From Gemmatimonadales bacterium (GTDB taxonomy: Bacteria > Gemmatimonadota > Gemmatimonadetes > Gemmatimonadales > GWC2-71-9), in contig JAICPP010000057.1 in NCBI GenBank assembly GCA_025929805.1, forward strand, positions 1 to 14,904: a stretch of DNA of 14,904 bases, in the 5' to 3' direction. A program made the position numbers and the translations under genes. Below the pieces are notes generated by a model, which ran no database searches, had not been told where the DNA came from, and saw only the letters and a program-made list of their open reading frames with translations. Shown here piece after piece: positions 1-6,899 of this stretch (positions within the stretch are counted from its first letter, which is position 1; every line of letters begins with the position of its first letter).

Positions 1-2
1 GG

Positions 3-329
3 CTGGGCCAGCTACACCAACGGCTCAATCAGCTCAGCCAGCTGGCGAACACCGAGGCCCCGACCGACCGCGTGGGCCTGGGCTCCCGGGTCACCGTACT
101 GGATCTGGAGACTCATGAGACTGATACCTATGTGGTCGTGCTGGCCGAAATGATGGACATCGACGCCGGCCATATCTCGATGGCCTCGCCGCTGGGCCGC
201 GCGCTGGCCGGAGGCAGAGTCGGTGAGGAAGTGAGCCTGCGACTTCCCACCGCCAGCCGCCGGCTGCGTATCCTCGAGCTGATCACCGTGCACCAAGCGG
301 ACCGCAACGGAGGTAACGGGAAGAGCTGA
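3..329 (+). CDS. GreA/GreB-family transcription factor, C-terminal part (5' truncated)
   Basis: The reading frame is already open at the left edge, leaving 108 residues. From about residue 21 it matches the C-terminal FKBP-like domain of GreA/GreB and Rnk-type proteins: 'RVGLGSRVTVLDL', then a Thr-Tyr-Val-Val-Val-Leu strand, 'ISMASPLGRALAG', 'VGEEVSLRLP' and a final 'RRLRILELI' strand. GreA and GreB bind in the RNA polymerase secondary channel and rescue backtracked complexes; the catalytic acids lie in the N-terminal coiled coil. Only the last turns of a Leu/Gln-rich helix (about residues 1-16) are visible here, so it cannot be told whether this is true GreA or a regulator-type paralogue. 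The stop codon shares one base with the next start (TGATG), so the pair is probably translationally coupled. Confidence 0.8.
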   Translation: MGQLHQRLNQLSQLANTEAPTDRVGLGSRVTVLDLETHETDTYVVVLAEMMDIDAGHISMASPLGRALAGGRVGEEVSLRLPTASRRLRILELITVHQADRNGGNGKS

Positions 330-697
330 TGGAATTCCCCAAGAAGCAGCTGCTCGTGGTGGGCGACCGCGTCCTGATTACCCCGGAGGACGGAGACGAG
401 CGCACCCGCGTGGGGTTGTACCTTCCCGCCACCGCCATCGATGCGCAACAGGTGCAGACCGGGCTGATCGTGGCCACGGGCCCTGGCACCCCGGTCGCCG
501 ATCTCAGCACCTTGGATGAAGAACCCTGGAAGATCGATGCGCGGGAGAACCGAAGCCGCGGTATGCAAGCCAAAGTCGGCGACCACGCGATATTTTTTCG
601 CAAGGCGGCCGTCGAGATCACGTTCGAGGACAAGAGGTACCTCGTAGTGCCGCAGGCAGCGATTCTGGTGTTGGTGCGGGACGACCTGCCGATCTGA
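329..697 (+). CDS. GroES-like co-chaperonin family protein
   Basis: This 122-residue protein fits the GroES (Cpn10) beta-barrel: 'VGDRVLITPE' near the N-terminus, a 'GLYLP' segment where GroES has its GIVL mobile-loop contact, 'GLIVATGPG' matching the G-x-V-x-x-V-G-x-G strand, 'VGDHAIFF', and a terminal 'YLVVPQAAILVLV' matching the end of GroES. It is about 25 residues longer than typical GroES. The extra length lies between the 'GPG' strand and 'VGDH' (about residues 53-84), a charged stretch including 'DEEPWKIDARENRSRG'. No groEL is adjacent, and the gene is coupled to a GreA-type gene, so it may be a divergent second GroES with a specialised partner rather than the housekeeping copy. The family assignment is secure; the role is inferred. 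Confidence 0.82.
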   Translation: MEFPKKQLLVVGDRVLITPEDGDERTRVGLYLPATAIDAQQVQTGLIVATGPGTPVADLSTLDEEPWKIDARENRSRGMQAKVGDHAIFFRKAAVEITFEDKRYLVVPQAAILVLVRDDLPI

Positions 698-836
698 GAG
701 TCGCCGGTCGCCAGTTGCCCGTCTCCAGTCACTGAACTGCTTCAGTAAGCTTGCCGAGATCCCGTAGCTGAGTCCCGATTACCATAGTGCCCTGTGACCG
801 GAACCCGCTGAATCGCGACTGGGCGACTGGCGACTC
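698..836. repeat. Intergenic inverted repeat of GGCGACT heptamers
   Basis: The gap between the GroES-like gene and the next start is bracketed by two imperfect inverted arms, 698-723 and 814-836. Both are built from the heptamer GGCGACT or its complement AGTCGCC. The left arm begins right after the stop codon and the right arm ends at the base before the ATG at 837. Inside lies a small 6-bp hairpin (ACTGAA/TTCAGT, 731-746), possibly a weak terminator. I see no clear Shine-Dalgarno for the downstream gene; the arm occupies its place. Confidence 0.7.
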
Positions 837-1349
837 ATGTGCTACTTCCTTTATATAGCAAGCCCTCTGACGCTCAGTGAAATTCGCTCCATGCTGCCGG
901 CGGGGTTGACGGCCGATCTGGCCCCGTCCTTCCATCGAACCGCTCTTCAAGCTTTACACCCGCCGGCAAAAACGGTGGCGCAACTTCTGATCGGCTCCTG
1001 CTCCTGTGACCTGGTCCGAGATCGGTTGAGCGATCCCATCGCCGACGAACGGGAGCTCCGGAGCCGTTACCGAAAGCAGAAGCTTTCCCGAAACGAGACC
1101 ATCAAGGAGCTGGAGCGCCACCGCAGGGGAAGAACCGCCAGGCCCAGGAGCTCGAGTGAGTGGGCGGAGACCCTGTCCGGCTTCGTGGTAGAACATGCGC
1201 GGAATGCGGGACCAACCCTCTACTTGCTGGATTTCGGCCCGGGGTCGAATCGGGCCGGCACGTTATCGGATCCGATTCCCTGCTCCGCTCGGGAGATTGG
1301 CCGGACCGCTTCCTGGTTACAGGAGGGCAGGCCGGTGCTCGTCAGGTGA
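837..1349 (+). CDS. Conserved hypothetical protein, 170 aa
   Basis: I do not recognise a named domain. The protein starts with 'MCYFLYIASPLTLSEIRSM' and has a 'CSCDLVRDRL' segment near residue 55, then a basic, Arg/Lys/Glu-rich middle (about 70-105) likely to be helical. The C-terminal part has 'ETLSGFVVEHARNAGPTLYL' and 'LLDFGPG'. There is no signal peptide or membrane span, so it is probably cytoplasmic. The Cys-x-Cys pair could bind metal but nothing else supports that. The ATG directly follows the right arm of the preceding inverted repeat and lacks a clear Shine-Dalgarno. The last 33 bases overlap the convergent gene on the other strand. The length, codon use and protein-like composition make it a real gene; the function is unknown. 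Confidence 0.7.
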   Translation: MCYFLYIASPLTLSEIRSMLPAGLTADLAPSFHRTALQALHPPAKTVAQLLIGSCSCDLVRDRLSDPIADERELRSRYRKQKLSRNETIKELERHRRGRTARPRSSSEWAETLSGFVVEHARNAGPTLYLLDFGPGSNRAGTLSDPIPCSAREIGRTASWLQEGRPVLVR

Positions 1350-1793
1350 CCGTCGTCCAGGCCCGCCATCGAGAAACCGTGACTGCTGCTCTCGGGAGGG
1401 GACCAGACACCAGGCACCGGTTCGAGTGAGGCCGTGCCGGTGGCGGGCAATCCAGTCATAGACTCGGTCGCGAACTGAAGCAGGCAGCAACCGACCCAAC
1501 GTGGCCAGGCGCCAAGAGCCCCCCAGATAATTCGCAACCCGCAGCGCCGCTGCGGAGCGAACCAGAACCTGTTCCGGTCCTGCTCCAGACGGCTCCACCC
1601 ACACCATGGAGTCCACCTCGTGCAGCTCTGGATGCCGGCTCCGCACCTCGGACCCCAGTGCCCCTTGCAGCGAGGCAAAGAACACGGAGTGTTGCCGCTC
1701 GTGTCGAAGAATGAACCGGACACTCGCTGCGCAAAAACCGCAGGTCCCATCGTAGAGTAGGAGGGGTCCGGGAAGTTCCAGCTGAGGCCTCAT
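1317..1793 (-). CDS. DCC-family thiol-disulfide oxidoreductase-like protein (DUF393)
   Basis: The 158-residue protein has the DUF393/DCC signature near its N-terminus: 'LLLYDGTCGFCAASVRFILR', with the D15-G-T-C18-G-F-C21 motif that gives a thioredoxin-like CxxC pair. Further family features are 'SMVWVEP' (usually D-S-x-V-x-x), 'VLVRSAAALRVANYLGGSW' and 'LPASVRDRVYDWIARHRH'. These proteins are presumed to act in thiol redox chemistry, but substrates are mostly unknown. The region after residue 125 is low-complexity and Arg/Pro-rich, unlike the rest, and may be a recently extended tail; it overlaps the convergent gene by 33 bp. The ATG is preceded only by a weak GAG. The start region is divergent from the lipoprotein gene at 1884, 90 bp away. 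Confidence 0.82.
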   Translation of the reverse strand: MRPQLELPGPLLLYDGTCGFCAASVRFILRHERQHSVFFASLQGALGSEVRSRHPELHEVDSMVWVEPSGAGPEQVLVRSAAALRVANYLGGSWRLATLGRLLPASVRDRVYDWIARHRHGLTRTGAWCLVPSREQQSRFLDGGPGRRSPDEHRPALL

Positions 1794-1883
1794 GAGCTCA
1801 ATGTAGTCGTTAAGTTTCCAGCCAGGTTATTAATCGCTTCCGTAGCCACTTCAGCCACGTCTACAGTTCTTCCAAGAGGCCGT

Positions 1884-2519
1884 ATGTCCAGCTCTCCTCG
1901 TTTTCGCCCGGCAGCCGGCTCGAGGCTCGCGCTCGCTGCACTTCTTCTCGCCGGTTGCGGGGGAAATGACACTGAAACCAAGACCGCCGATGAGACCGGA
2001 GCCGCCCAAGAGGAGGTCGCCCAGCCGGAGGCACAGGCTCCAGCTCAGCCCGGGGAACCAACGGGGAATTCAGTTACCGCTCCCCTCACTCGCGACGATA
2101 TCGCTCGTTGGGAGAGGGGGATGGAAGGTGAGTTAAAGGCCGTCAACGAGGCGGCCGCCAAGTTGAAGTCCGCCAAGACCAGTGAGGACACACTCACGGC
2201 GATGATGGGGGTACAGGAGATGGCGACGGCCGAGGCGGGTGCCAAGGCCGGCGGGCTGGATCCAGAGCGGTACAAGTTTGTTCGGAGCAGCCTCTCCGCC
2301 GTGGTGGGGTACCTCACTCCGCAGTTGGGCGGGATCGATACCACCATGCTGAGTCAAGCGCAGCGGGATGAGCTGCGACAGGGAAATGAGGCGCAGATCC
2401 AACGAATGCAGCAGGAGGTACCAGCCGATGTCGTGGCCGCGCTCAAGCCACGAGCGGAGGAGTTGAGGAAGAAGGATCTGGAGCTGGTCGGCACCCGCCT
2501 CAAAGGCGCAGGCATGTAG
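1884..2519 (+). CDS. Putative lipoprotein, 211 aa
   Basis: The N-terminus is a type II signal peptide: basic residues, a Leu/Ala core (L15-L22) and a lipobox ending L-A-G-C25. After Cys25 comes a disordered Thr/Glu/Ala/Gln/Pro-rich spacer to about residue 65. A charged, Ala/Glu/Lys-rich region with helical pattern follows ('ARWERGMEGELKAVNEAAAKLKSAK', 'RDELRQGNEAQIQRM', 'LKPRAEELRKKDLELVG'). It is probably an envelope-anchored helical protein; no catalytic motif is seen and I do not recognise a family. The ATG follows AAGAGG (1874-1879) at 4-base spacing. It is convergent with the OmpA-family gene, with a strong hairpin between them. Confidence 0.75.
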   Translation: MSSSPRFRPAAGSRLALAALLLAGCGGNDTETKTADETGAAQEEVAQPEAQAPAQPGEPTGNSVTAPLTRDDIARWERGMEGELKAVNEAAAKLKSAKTSEDTLTAMMGVQEMATAEAGAKAGGLDPERYKFVRSSLSAVVGYLTPQLGGIDTTMLSQAQRDELRQGNEAQIQRMQQEVPADVVAALKPRAEELRKKDLELVGTRLKGAGM

Positions 2520-2545
2520 TGAAAAGCCTTCGTCGGTGGCGCCCA

Positions 2546-2567
2546 GCCGCGCTCGGGCGAGCGCGGC
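2546..2567. terminator. Strong hairpin between convergent genes
   Basis: GCCGCGCTCG (2546-2555) and CGAGCGCGGC (2558-2567) form a perfect 10-bp GC-rich inverted repeat around two G residues. It lies midway between the stop codons of the lipoprotein gene (2519) and the OmpA-family gene (2594), where a bidirectional terminator is expected. There is no adjacent T-run on either strand, so efficiency is uncertain. Confidence 0.6.
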
Positions 2568-2593
2568 CAGGACGACCACGGATTTTCAATCGC

Positions 2594-3916
2594 TCAAGAC
2601 TTGACCAGCTCCACCCGACGGTTATTTGCGCGACCCTCGGGCTTGGTATTGTCACCCGCCGGTTTGGTGTCACCATATCCCTTGGCGGTCAGCTGGCCCT
2701 CGGCCACTCCATACTCCGTGGTCAGTGCCTGCTTTACCGCTTCGGCCCGCGCCTGGCTCAGCTTTAGGTTCGCGTCAGGCTTGCCGACGTTGTCAGTGTG
2801 ACCCTGCACCTCGACCTTGAGCTCCGGGTGGGCCTTGAGGGTGGTGGCGATCTCTTTGAGTGTGGGGGTGGACTCGGGTTTGATATTCGACTTCCCCGTA
2901 TCAAACAGGATGCCCTGGGTGGCCCACCGGCCTCTCTTGCTCAGCTCGTCGTAGATGCTCTTCTCGCTCTCCGCCACCCGAATGCGGGTAAGGTAGACGG
3001 CTTCCTTCTCGTCGTCGCGACCCTCCAGTCTCACATAGAGGGCCTTGTCCCGCTTGAACTTGGCATTGGGAACGTTGACGATCCGCTTTTCGTCTGCGTA
3101 CAGCTTGAGCGCGCTTCCGTCGGCGAGGATCCGGAAGCTGACCGGCTTGCCCACGTACCGCTCCTTGTCTGCGTCTTTAGCCTGAATGCTCACCTGGGTT
3201 CCGCCGCCATATAGGTCGAAGCCGTTGTGCCCCCAGCCAACCTTGGTAAAGTCGTCGTTCCCGCCTGCCCGGTAGGCTCGCCCACCTTCTATCTCGAAGG
3301 TGTGCGCTGCTACGCCCTGGCTGTTGCGGTTGATCAGGTCCATTTCAATGGTGAACTTCTCGGGCAGGGCTTCCGGGAGGGGGATAATGAGATCGCTGCC
3401 ACTTGAGGCCTTCAGCGCGCGCTGGCCTCCTTCGAACTCCACGATCTCCATTTGGCCAGTCTTGAACTCGAGTCGCTGAGGAAAGTTCCCTACCTCATCT
3501 TCGGTGAAGTCGGTAAAGAAGATAGTGCGCTGACCGGGCACGAAGTCGTAGTTGGCCCAGACCTTCTTGTCTGCAGGAATTGCTGCTGCGGTAGTACCAG
3601 GAGCGCTGTCGGTGGATGTACCAGTCGCACTGTCCGCAGCTGGCTTTGCTGCGGCCGTAGCCCCAGGTTCCGTGGGAGCGGCAGTCGCCCGAGCAGTGTC
3701 CTCCGGCGCGCCTCCGCTCAGAGCGGAATCGATCACTTTCCCTTCTTCTTCGGTTGCCTTCTGGATCGCCTTGTCTTCGGCCGTACGCTTGACGGCGTCC
3801 TTGAGCCGCTTGCCGAACTGTGCCTCGGCCGTGGTGACCGATAGAGTAGAAAGCTGAGCCGCCATACTCATGGCGATGAGCTTGGGCAACCAGGAACGAA
3901 GACTTCTACGTGACAT
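2594..3916 (-). CDS. OmpA-family outer-membrane/peptidoglycan-linked protein with jelly-roll-like domain
   Basis: With the start at 3916 the protein has 440 residues. I chose this ATG because it opens a signal peptide (MSRRSLRSWLPKL, hydrophobic core, likely cleavage after A-E-A32) and has GAGG seven bases upstream; an in-frame extension to 4120 has no signal character. Residues 33-75 are Lys/Glu-rich and helical, followed by a disordered Ala/Thr/Pro/Ser linker to about 120. Residues about 125-320 are beta-rich ('YDFVPGQRTIFFTDFTEDEVG', 'FTIEMDLINR', 'YVGKPVSFRILADG'), resembling a concanavalin/LamG jelly-roll. Residues 328-440 are an OmpA C-terminal domain: 'FDTGKSNI', 'VEVQGHTDNVG', 'LSQARAEAV', 'NRRVEL'. 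D375 and R390 match the OmpA pair that binds diaminopimelate in peptidoglycan. It probably tethers the envelope; the jelly-roll ligand is unknown. Confidence 0.85.
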   Translation of the reverse strand: MSRRSLRSWLPKLIAMSMAAQLSTLSVTTAEAQFGKRLKDAVKRTAEDKAIQKATEEEGKVIDSALSGGAPEDTARATAAPTEPGATAAAKPAADSATGTSTDSAPGTTAAAIPADKKVWANYDFVPGQRTIFFTDFTEDEVGNFPQRLEFKTGQMEIVEFEGGQRALKASSGSDLIIPLPEALPEKFTIEMDLINRNSQGVAAHTFEIEGGRAYRAGGNDDFTKVGWGHNGFDLYGGGTQVSIQAKDADKERYVGKPVSFRILADGSALKLYADEKRIVNVPNAKFKRDKALYVRLEGRDDEKEAVYLTRIRVAESEKSIYDELSKRGRWATQGILFDTGKSNIKPESTPTLKEIATTLKAHPELKVEVQGHTDNVGKPDANLKLSQARAEAVKQALTTEYGVAEGQLTAKGYGDTKPAGDNTKPEGRANNRRVELVKS

Positions 3917-4149
3917 GATGAGCCTCGAGGGTTTGGCAATGGCCTGCCCGTCCGGATCTCGGCGCCAGTGAGCCGAACCGGGCAGATTGAGAGTCGGACG
4001 CCTACAGGGATTGCGGCGGCGGACGGGCGCAGGATCCGCCTGGAAGAAAGAAGGGGCCAGACAAGAGCTCGGTATGGCGGTGATGTGGGCGCCGGAACGG
4101 CACGGCCCCCCTATGTTCAAGTGGTGTCCCTACTTTGTCAAGCGGGCTA

Positions 4150-5040
4150 ATGCGTGATCGCACCTCTATGAGTCACACCAGTTTGCCTCCCGGGCAGCAG
4201 CTGGAGGGCATCTTCACCGGGTTCAGTGGCGTCCGCCTCTACTATCGCGCATGGCTTCCCTCCTCTGCCAGCCGGGCGGTGCTCGTCAACCTGCACGGCC
4301 TGGGCGATCACAGTGGGCTCTACCCCAACCTGGCGAGCTACTTCCCGCCTCGGGGAATTGCCTTGTACGCGTACGACATGCGCGGCAACGGCCGCTCGCC
4401 GGGTCAACGGGCCTACGTGAGAGAATGGGATGAGTACCGGGGCGACCTCGAGGCGTTCCTGGATCAGGTCCGACAGCGGGAGGGAGCCAATCCGATATTT
4501 CTGCTGGGCAACAGTCTTGGTGGACTGGTGGTGCTGGAGTATGCCCTGGTCCAGCCCCGTGGGATCTCCGGCGTTGTCGCGGCGGCTGCGCCGTTGGGGA
4601 AGCTCGGGGTTCCTCCGCTGCTGATGGCACTGGGCCGGGTGTTCTCCCGCGTGCTTCCCCGTTTTGCGATCCGGACGGGGATGGATCTCTCTGGGCTGGC
4701 ACGGGATCCTGCGGTCGTGGAAGCCGTACTCGCCGATCCGTTTTTTCACCGGTGGGGAACCGCCCGGCTGTCCACCGAAGTCACCAAAGCGATCGAGCGG
4801 GTTCAGGCAGCGGCGCCGAAATTCCCCCTGCCACTTCTCATTCTGCACGGGTCCGAGGACCGTATGGTTCCTCCGGATGGCAGCAGGCAATTCTTTTCCC
4901 AGGTGCAGCATCCTGACCGGGAGTATCGGGAGTATCCCGGAGCTTACCACGGACTCTTCGCCGATGCTGGTTATGAGGCTGTTCTACGAGACGTGGAGCG
5001 GTGGATCGAGGCTCACCTTCCGGCAGGCGCAGGCCGCTGA
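4150..5040 (+). CDS. Alpha/beta hydrolase, monoacylglycerol-lipase-like
   Basis: This alpha/beta-hydrolase belongs to the Hydrolase_4 (monoglyceride lipase/lysophospholipase) group. Visible features are 'NLHGLGDHSGLYPNLASYF' (oxyanion HGxG loop), 'YAYDMRGNGRSPGQRAYV' (typical D-x-R-G-x-G-x-S), the nucleophile elbow 'GNSLGG' with S122, 'ILHGSEDRMVPP' with acid D237, and 'YPGAYHGLF' with H267. All catalytic residues are present. It probably hydrolyses monoacylglycerols or lysophospholipids, and with no signal peptide it should be cytoplasmic. The start is uncertain: ATG at 4150 follows a weak AGCGGG, ATG at 4168 has no Shine-Dalgarno, and a TTG lies at 4135; 4168 would remove only six residues. 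It is divergent from the OmpA-family gene and followed 56 bp later by the DUF983 gene, probably in one transcript. Confidence 0.88.
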   Translation: MRDRTSMSHTSLPPGQQLEGIFTGFSGVRLYYRAWLPSSASRAVLVNLHGLGDHSGLYPNLASYFPPRGIALYAYDMRGNGRSPGQRAYVREWDEYRGDLEAFLDQVRQREGANPIFLLGNSLGGLVVLEYALVQPRGISGVVAAAAPLGKLGVPPLLMALGRVFSRVLPRFAIRTGMDLSGLARDPAVVEAVLADPFFHRWGTARLSTEVTKAIERVQAAAPKFPLPLLILHGSEDRMVPPDGSRQFFSQVQHPDREYREYPGAYHGLFADAGYEAVLRDVERWIEAHLPAGAGR

Positions 5041-5096
5041 GGTCTGGCTGCTGCAAAGGCCGGACGCTAGTATGAGATAGCGTTTCGAGGCCCATC

Positions 5097-5549
5097 ATGC
5101 CGCACGCTTCTCCCCTCTCCCCTCCTTCACGCCAGCGCGCGTCCGCGCTCTTCCGGCGCGCCCTCCGGCTCAGGTGCCCCCAGTGCGGCGGCGAGCCGAT
5201 CTTCGTCAGCTGGTCTCGCCTGGTACCGAACTGCCCGGTTTGCGGACTGGGACTGGAGCGGGGAGAGGATGGGTACTGGCTGGGAGCGTACTTCTTCAAT
5301 CTGACTGCAATGGAGACCGTGTTCACCATCTGGTTTGTGGGATTCCTGTGGTGGACCTGGCCCGCACCGCCCTGGGAGCTCTTTCAGGCCAGCACACTCG
5401 TCCTCATGCTGGTAGTGCCGATTGCGTTCTTTCCCTACTCCAAGACACTGTTTCTGGCATTCGACCTCTGGGTGCGCCCCGCAAGCGAGGAGGATTTCGT
5501 GGTGCCGCACGAAGAGGCCCGCAATGTCCGACGGACCCGCAGCCGGTAG
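5097..5549 (+). CDS. DUF983 family membrane protein with zinc-ribbon
   Basis: The 150-residue protein has two CxxC pairs (C27-P-Q-C30 and C46-P-V-C49) that form a zinc ribbon. It continues with 'GLGLERGEDGYWLGAYFFN' and two hydrophobic segments, about residues 62-86 and 97-113, with 'FFPYSKTLFLAFDLWVRP' after the second. This is the DUF983 layout: a cytosolic zinc ribbon, two membrane helices and a conserved P-Y-S-[KR]-x-L motif. The biochemical role of the family is not established. The ATG has GAGG seven bases upstream (in 'cgaggcccatc'). The length is normal for the family. It is probably cotranscribed with the hydrolase upstream. Confidence 0.85.
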   Translation: MPHASPLSPPSRQRASALFRRALRLRCPQCGGEPIFVSWSRLVPNCPVCGLGLERGEDGYWLGAYFFNLTAMETVFTIWFVGFLWWTWPAPPWELFQASTLVLMLVVPIAFFPYSKTLFLAFDLWVRPASEEDFVVPHEEARNVRRTRSR

Positions 5550-5614
5550 CCACATCCTTCTCCCCTGCCATCTCTTCCATCACCTTCTCCGGCGCCACAT
5601 TCCGGGCGGGCTCT

Positions 5615-5652
5615 CCCGGCTTATGTCGCGATTCCCTGTAAGCGGAGCCGGG
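5615..5652. terminator. Possible hairpin between convergent genes
   Basis: CCCGGCT (5615-5621) and AGCCGGG (5646-5652) are a perfect 7-bp inverted repeat, with an inner CTTA/TAAG pair. It lies between the DUF983 stop (5549) and the DinB-fold gene stop (5692). The loop is long and there is no T-run, so this is tentative. Confidence 0.3.
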
Positions 5653-5691
5653 CAGAAGGTGTATGGGCGGGCTCACAACGGTTTGGACCGG

Positions 5692-6252
5692 TCAGAGACG
5701 GGCCCGCAACATGGGCAGGTATTCCATCCAGGGTCCGACCGCCGTCGTATACTGGCGCCCCATCACTCGGGCGATCTGGCCCAGGTGGCTCAGGTCATGA
5801 GCAACCCAAGTCGCCAGAAGTTGGCCCAGGGTCACTGGGCCGAGCTCGGGGTGAAGGCCCCGCCGCTCGAGATCCGCGGTTTGTAGTTGTAGCGACTCGA
5901 GCCGTGCCACATTGGCTCGGCGCAGCTGGGCGAATGTGGCGAGCAGCTCGGAAAGTGATTTTCCTCGCGACTCGCGAAATTGGGCGAACCGGTCGAAAGG
6001 CGTGAACGGCACAGACTCTCCGTGTGCCAGCAGAAGCTCGAGCCGGGGGAGCCAGTCGGTGCGTTCACCATGAATGAGATGGCCAACTATGTCGAATGGG
6101 CTCCAAGTCTCGGGCCCTTCATTGGCAATAATCCACCATTCCGGTAGCTCGGACAGCCAGGCGTAAAGCACGCCCGGAGTGGCGCGGAGGATGGGAAGCG
6201 CGTCGTCAACGACGAATGCTCTATTCAACGCATGAGATGCCTGCTCTACCAT
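5692..6252 (-). CDS. DinB-fold family protein (DinB_2 superfamily)
   Basis: This 186-residue protein has the DinB/YfiT four-helix-bundle layout: 'WSPFDIVGHLIHGERTDW' in the first half and 'LGQLLATWVAHDLSHLGQIARVM' near the end. H58, H152 and H156 are placed as the metal-binding His triad of the family. Family members include thiol transferases (bacillithiol- or mycothiol-dependent), but most, like this one, have no assigned reaction; the name comes from B. subtilis DinB and not from DNA polymerase IV. The ATG at 6252 has GGGG (6257-6260) at 4-base spacing on the minus strand. It is divergent from the lipoprotein gene at 6340. Confidence 0.85.
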   Translation of the reverse strand: MVEQASHALNRAFVVDDALPILRATPGVLYAWLSELPEWWIIANEGPETWSPFDIVGHLIHGERTDWLPRLELLLAHGESVPFTPFDRFAQFRESRGKSLSELLATFAQLRRANVARLESLQLQTADLERRGLHPELGPVTLGQLLATWVAHDLSHLGQIARVMGRQYTTAVGPWMEYLPMLRARL

Positions 6253-6277
6253 ATCACCCCGTACGGCCTCAGGAAGG

Positions 6278-6306
6278 TTGAAGTTTAAAGCTAGCCGGAA
6301 TAGAAG
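6278..6306 (+). promoter_or_regulatory. Candidate sigma70-type promoter for the lipoprotein at 6340
   Basis: TTGAAG (6278-6283), a 17-base spacer and TAGAAG (6301-6306) each match 4 of 6 consensus positions at ideal spacing. Transcription would begin about 25 bases upstream of the GTG start. The last -10 base is not T, so support is moderate. Confidence 0.35.
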
Positions 6307-6339
6307 TGAGGTGAGACGCTACTACTTGGAGGTGCTCCA

Positions 6340-6771
6340 GTGTCTGGATCGATTTCCTTACACTATCTACTGGCGGTCGTCCCAGGGTTCGCGCTTATAG
6401 CGTGCGGGCAGGCCACTAGCCGGCAATCGGAAACGGCGCCCGTGGTGTTCGAGGACCGTCTCGTCATTGAGGAGAGCGATGACAAGACCCCGCTCACCAT
6501 TCCGCCAGCTCAGTTCCCACGGCTTGGTGAGTGTCGCCTCTGGAAGCAGGGTCGACCGGCAAAGGAACAGTCGCCTCCGGGAGACTGTGCCCAGATCGAG
6601 CCGACCGCACCGCCGGAGAGCTGGATTCTGTTCCGCCCCAAGCAGGACCCCCGGCTGGTACATGTTCGCGTGGTCGATCCGGATCAGGCCGGGAGGGTGA
6701 TCCAAGTACGGGTGTATGACGCGGCCCGGGGGACGTATTTGGGCTCGAAGCAGCAGCGTACCAACCGATAG
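6340..6771 (+). CDS. Putative lipoprotein, 143 aa, with GECRLW...GDC region
   Basis: The start is GTG at 6340, chosen because a full GGAGG (6328-6332) lies seven bases upstream and a signal peptide follows. The lipobox is L-I-A-C22. The mature part has 'LTIPPAQFPRLGECRLWKQG' and 'SPPGDCAQI', a proline-rich cysteine-containing pattern (G-x-C-R-x-W-x-x-G-R-P) that I believe recurs in envelope lipoproteins of diverse bacteria without an assigned function. Two cysteines, about residues 65 and 82, may form a disulfide. The end, 'RLVHVRVVDPDQAGRVIQVRVYDAARGTYLGSK', looks like beta strands. It is probably anchored in the envelope; the role is unknown. Confidence 0.72.
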   Translation: MSGSISLHYLLAVVPGFALIACGQATSRQSETAPVVFEDRLVIEESDDKTPLTIPPAQFPRLGECRLWKQGRPAKEQSPPGDCAQIEPTAPPESWILFRPKQDPRLVHVRVVDPDQAGRVIQVRVYDAARGTYLGSKQQRTNR

Positions 6772-6776
6772 CTGCT

Positions 6777-6803
6777 GGGTCCCGGCTAGGCCCTTTCCTT
6801 CTT
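6777..6803 (+). terminator. Possible Rho-independent terminator after the lipoprotein gene
   Basis: GGGTC (6777-6781) pairs with GGCCC (6789-6793), with one G-T wobble, and is followed at once by TTTCCTTCTT. It starts five bases after the stop codon. The stem is short. Confidence 0.35.
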
Positions 6804-6828
6804 CCCACGGCATTTGCTTCCACTGTTC

Positions 6829-6856
6829 TTGACGCACCTGATCTTCGGGATATATT
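6829..6856 (+). promoter_or_regulatory. Sigma70-like promoter for the zinc-ribbon/radical SAM genes
   Basis: TTGACG (6829-6834) and TATATT (6851-6856) are separated by 16 bases, each differing from consensus at one or two positions. This is the clearest promoter in the window. It lies 44 bases upstream of the GTG at 6900 and supports the small ORF there as the first gene of a transcript that continues into the radical SAM gene. Confidence 0.6.
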
Positions 6857-6899
6857 CGGTATAGGGAGCCGAAGAAAACCCGAAGATACTGGAGCGCTT

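Noticed and set aside
3917..4120. N-terminal extension of the OmpA-family protein to 4120
   Set aside because: It would bury a clear signal peptide under 68 residues of Pro/Arg-rich sequence; the ATG at 3916 has its own Shine-Dalgarno.
4112..4141. Perfect TTGACA on the minus strand (4136-4141) as a promoter for the OmpA-family gene
   Set aside because: No acceptable -10 box at 16-18 bases; the best candidates match only two or three of six positions.
3968..4150. A 60-codon open frame on the + strand between the OmpA-family and hydrolase genes
   Set aside because: No Shine-Dalgarno, Arg/Gly/Ala composition typical of chance frames, and it lies in a divergent promoter region.
4147..4950. A 267-codon open frame on the minus strand opposite the monoglyceride-lipase-like gene
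   Set aside because: It is the antisense shadow of a gene with a complete catalytic triad; its translation is low-complexity with no motif.
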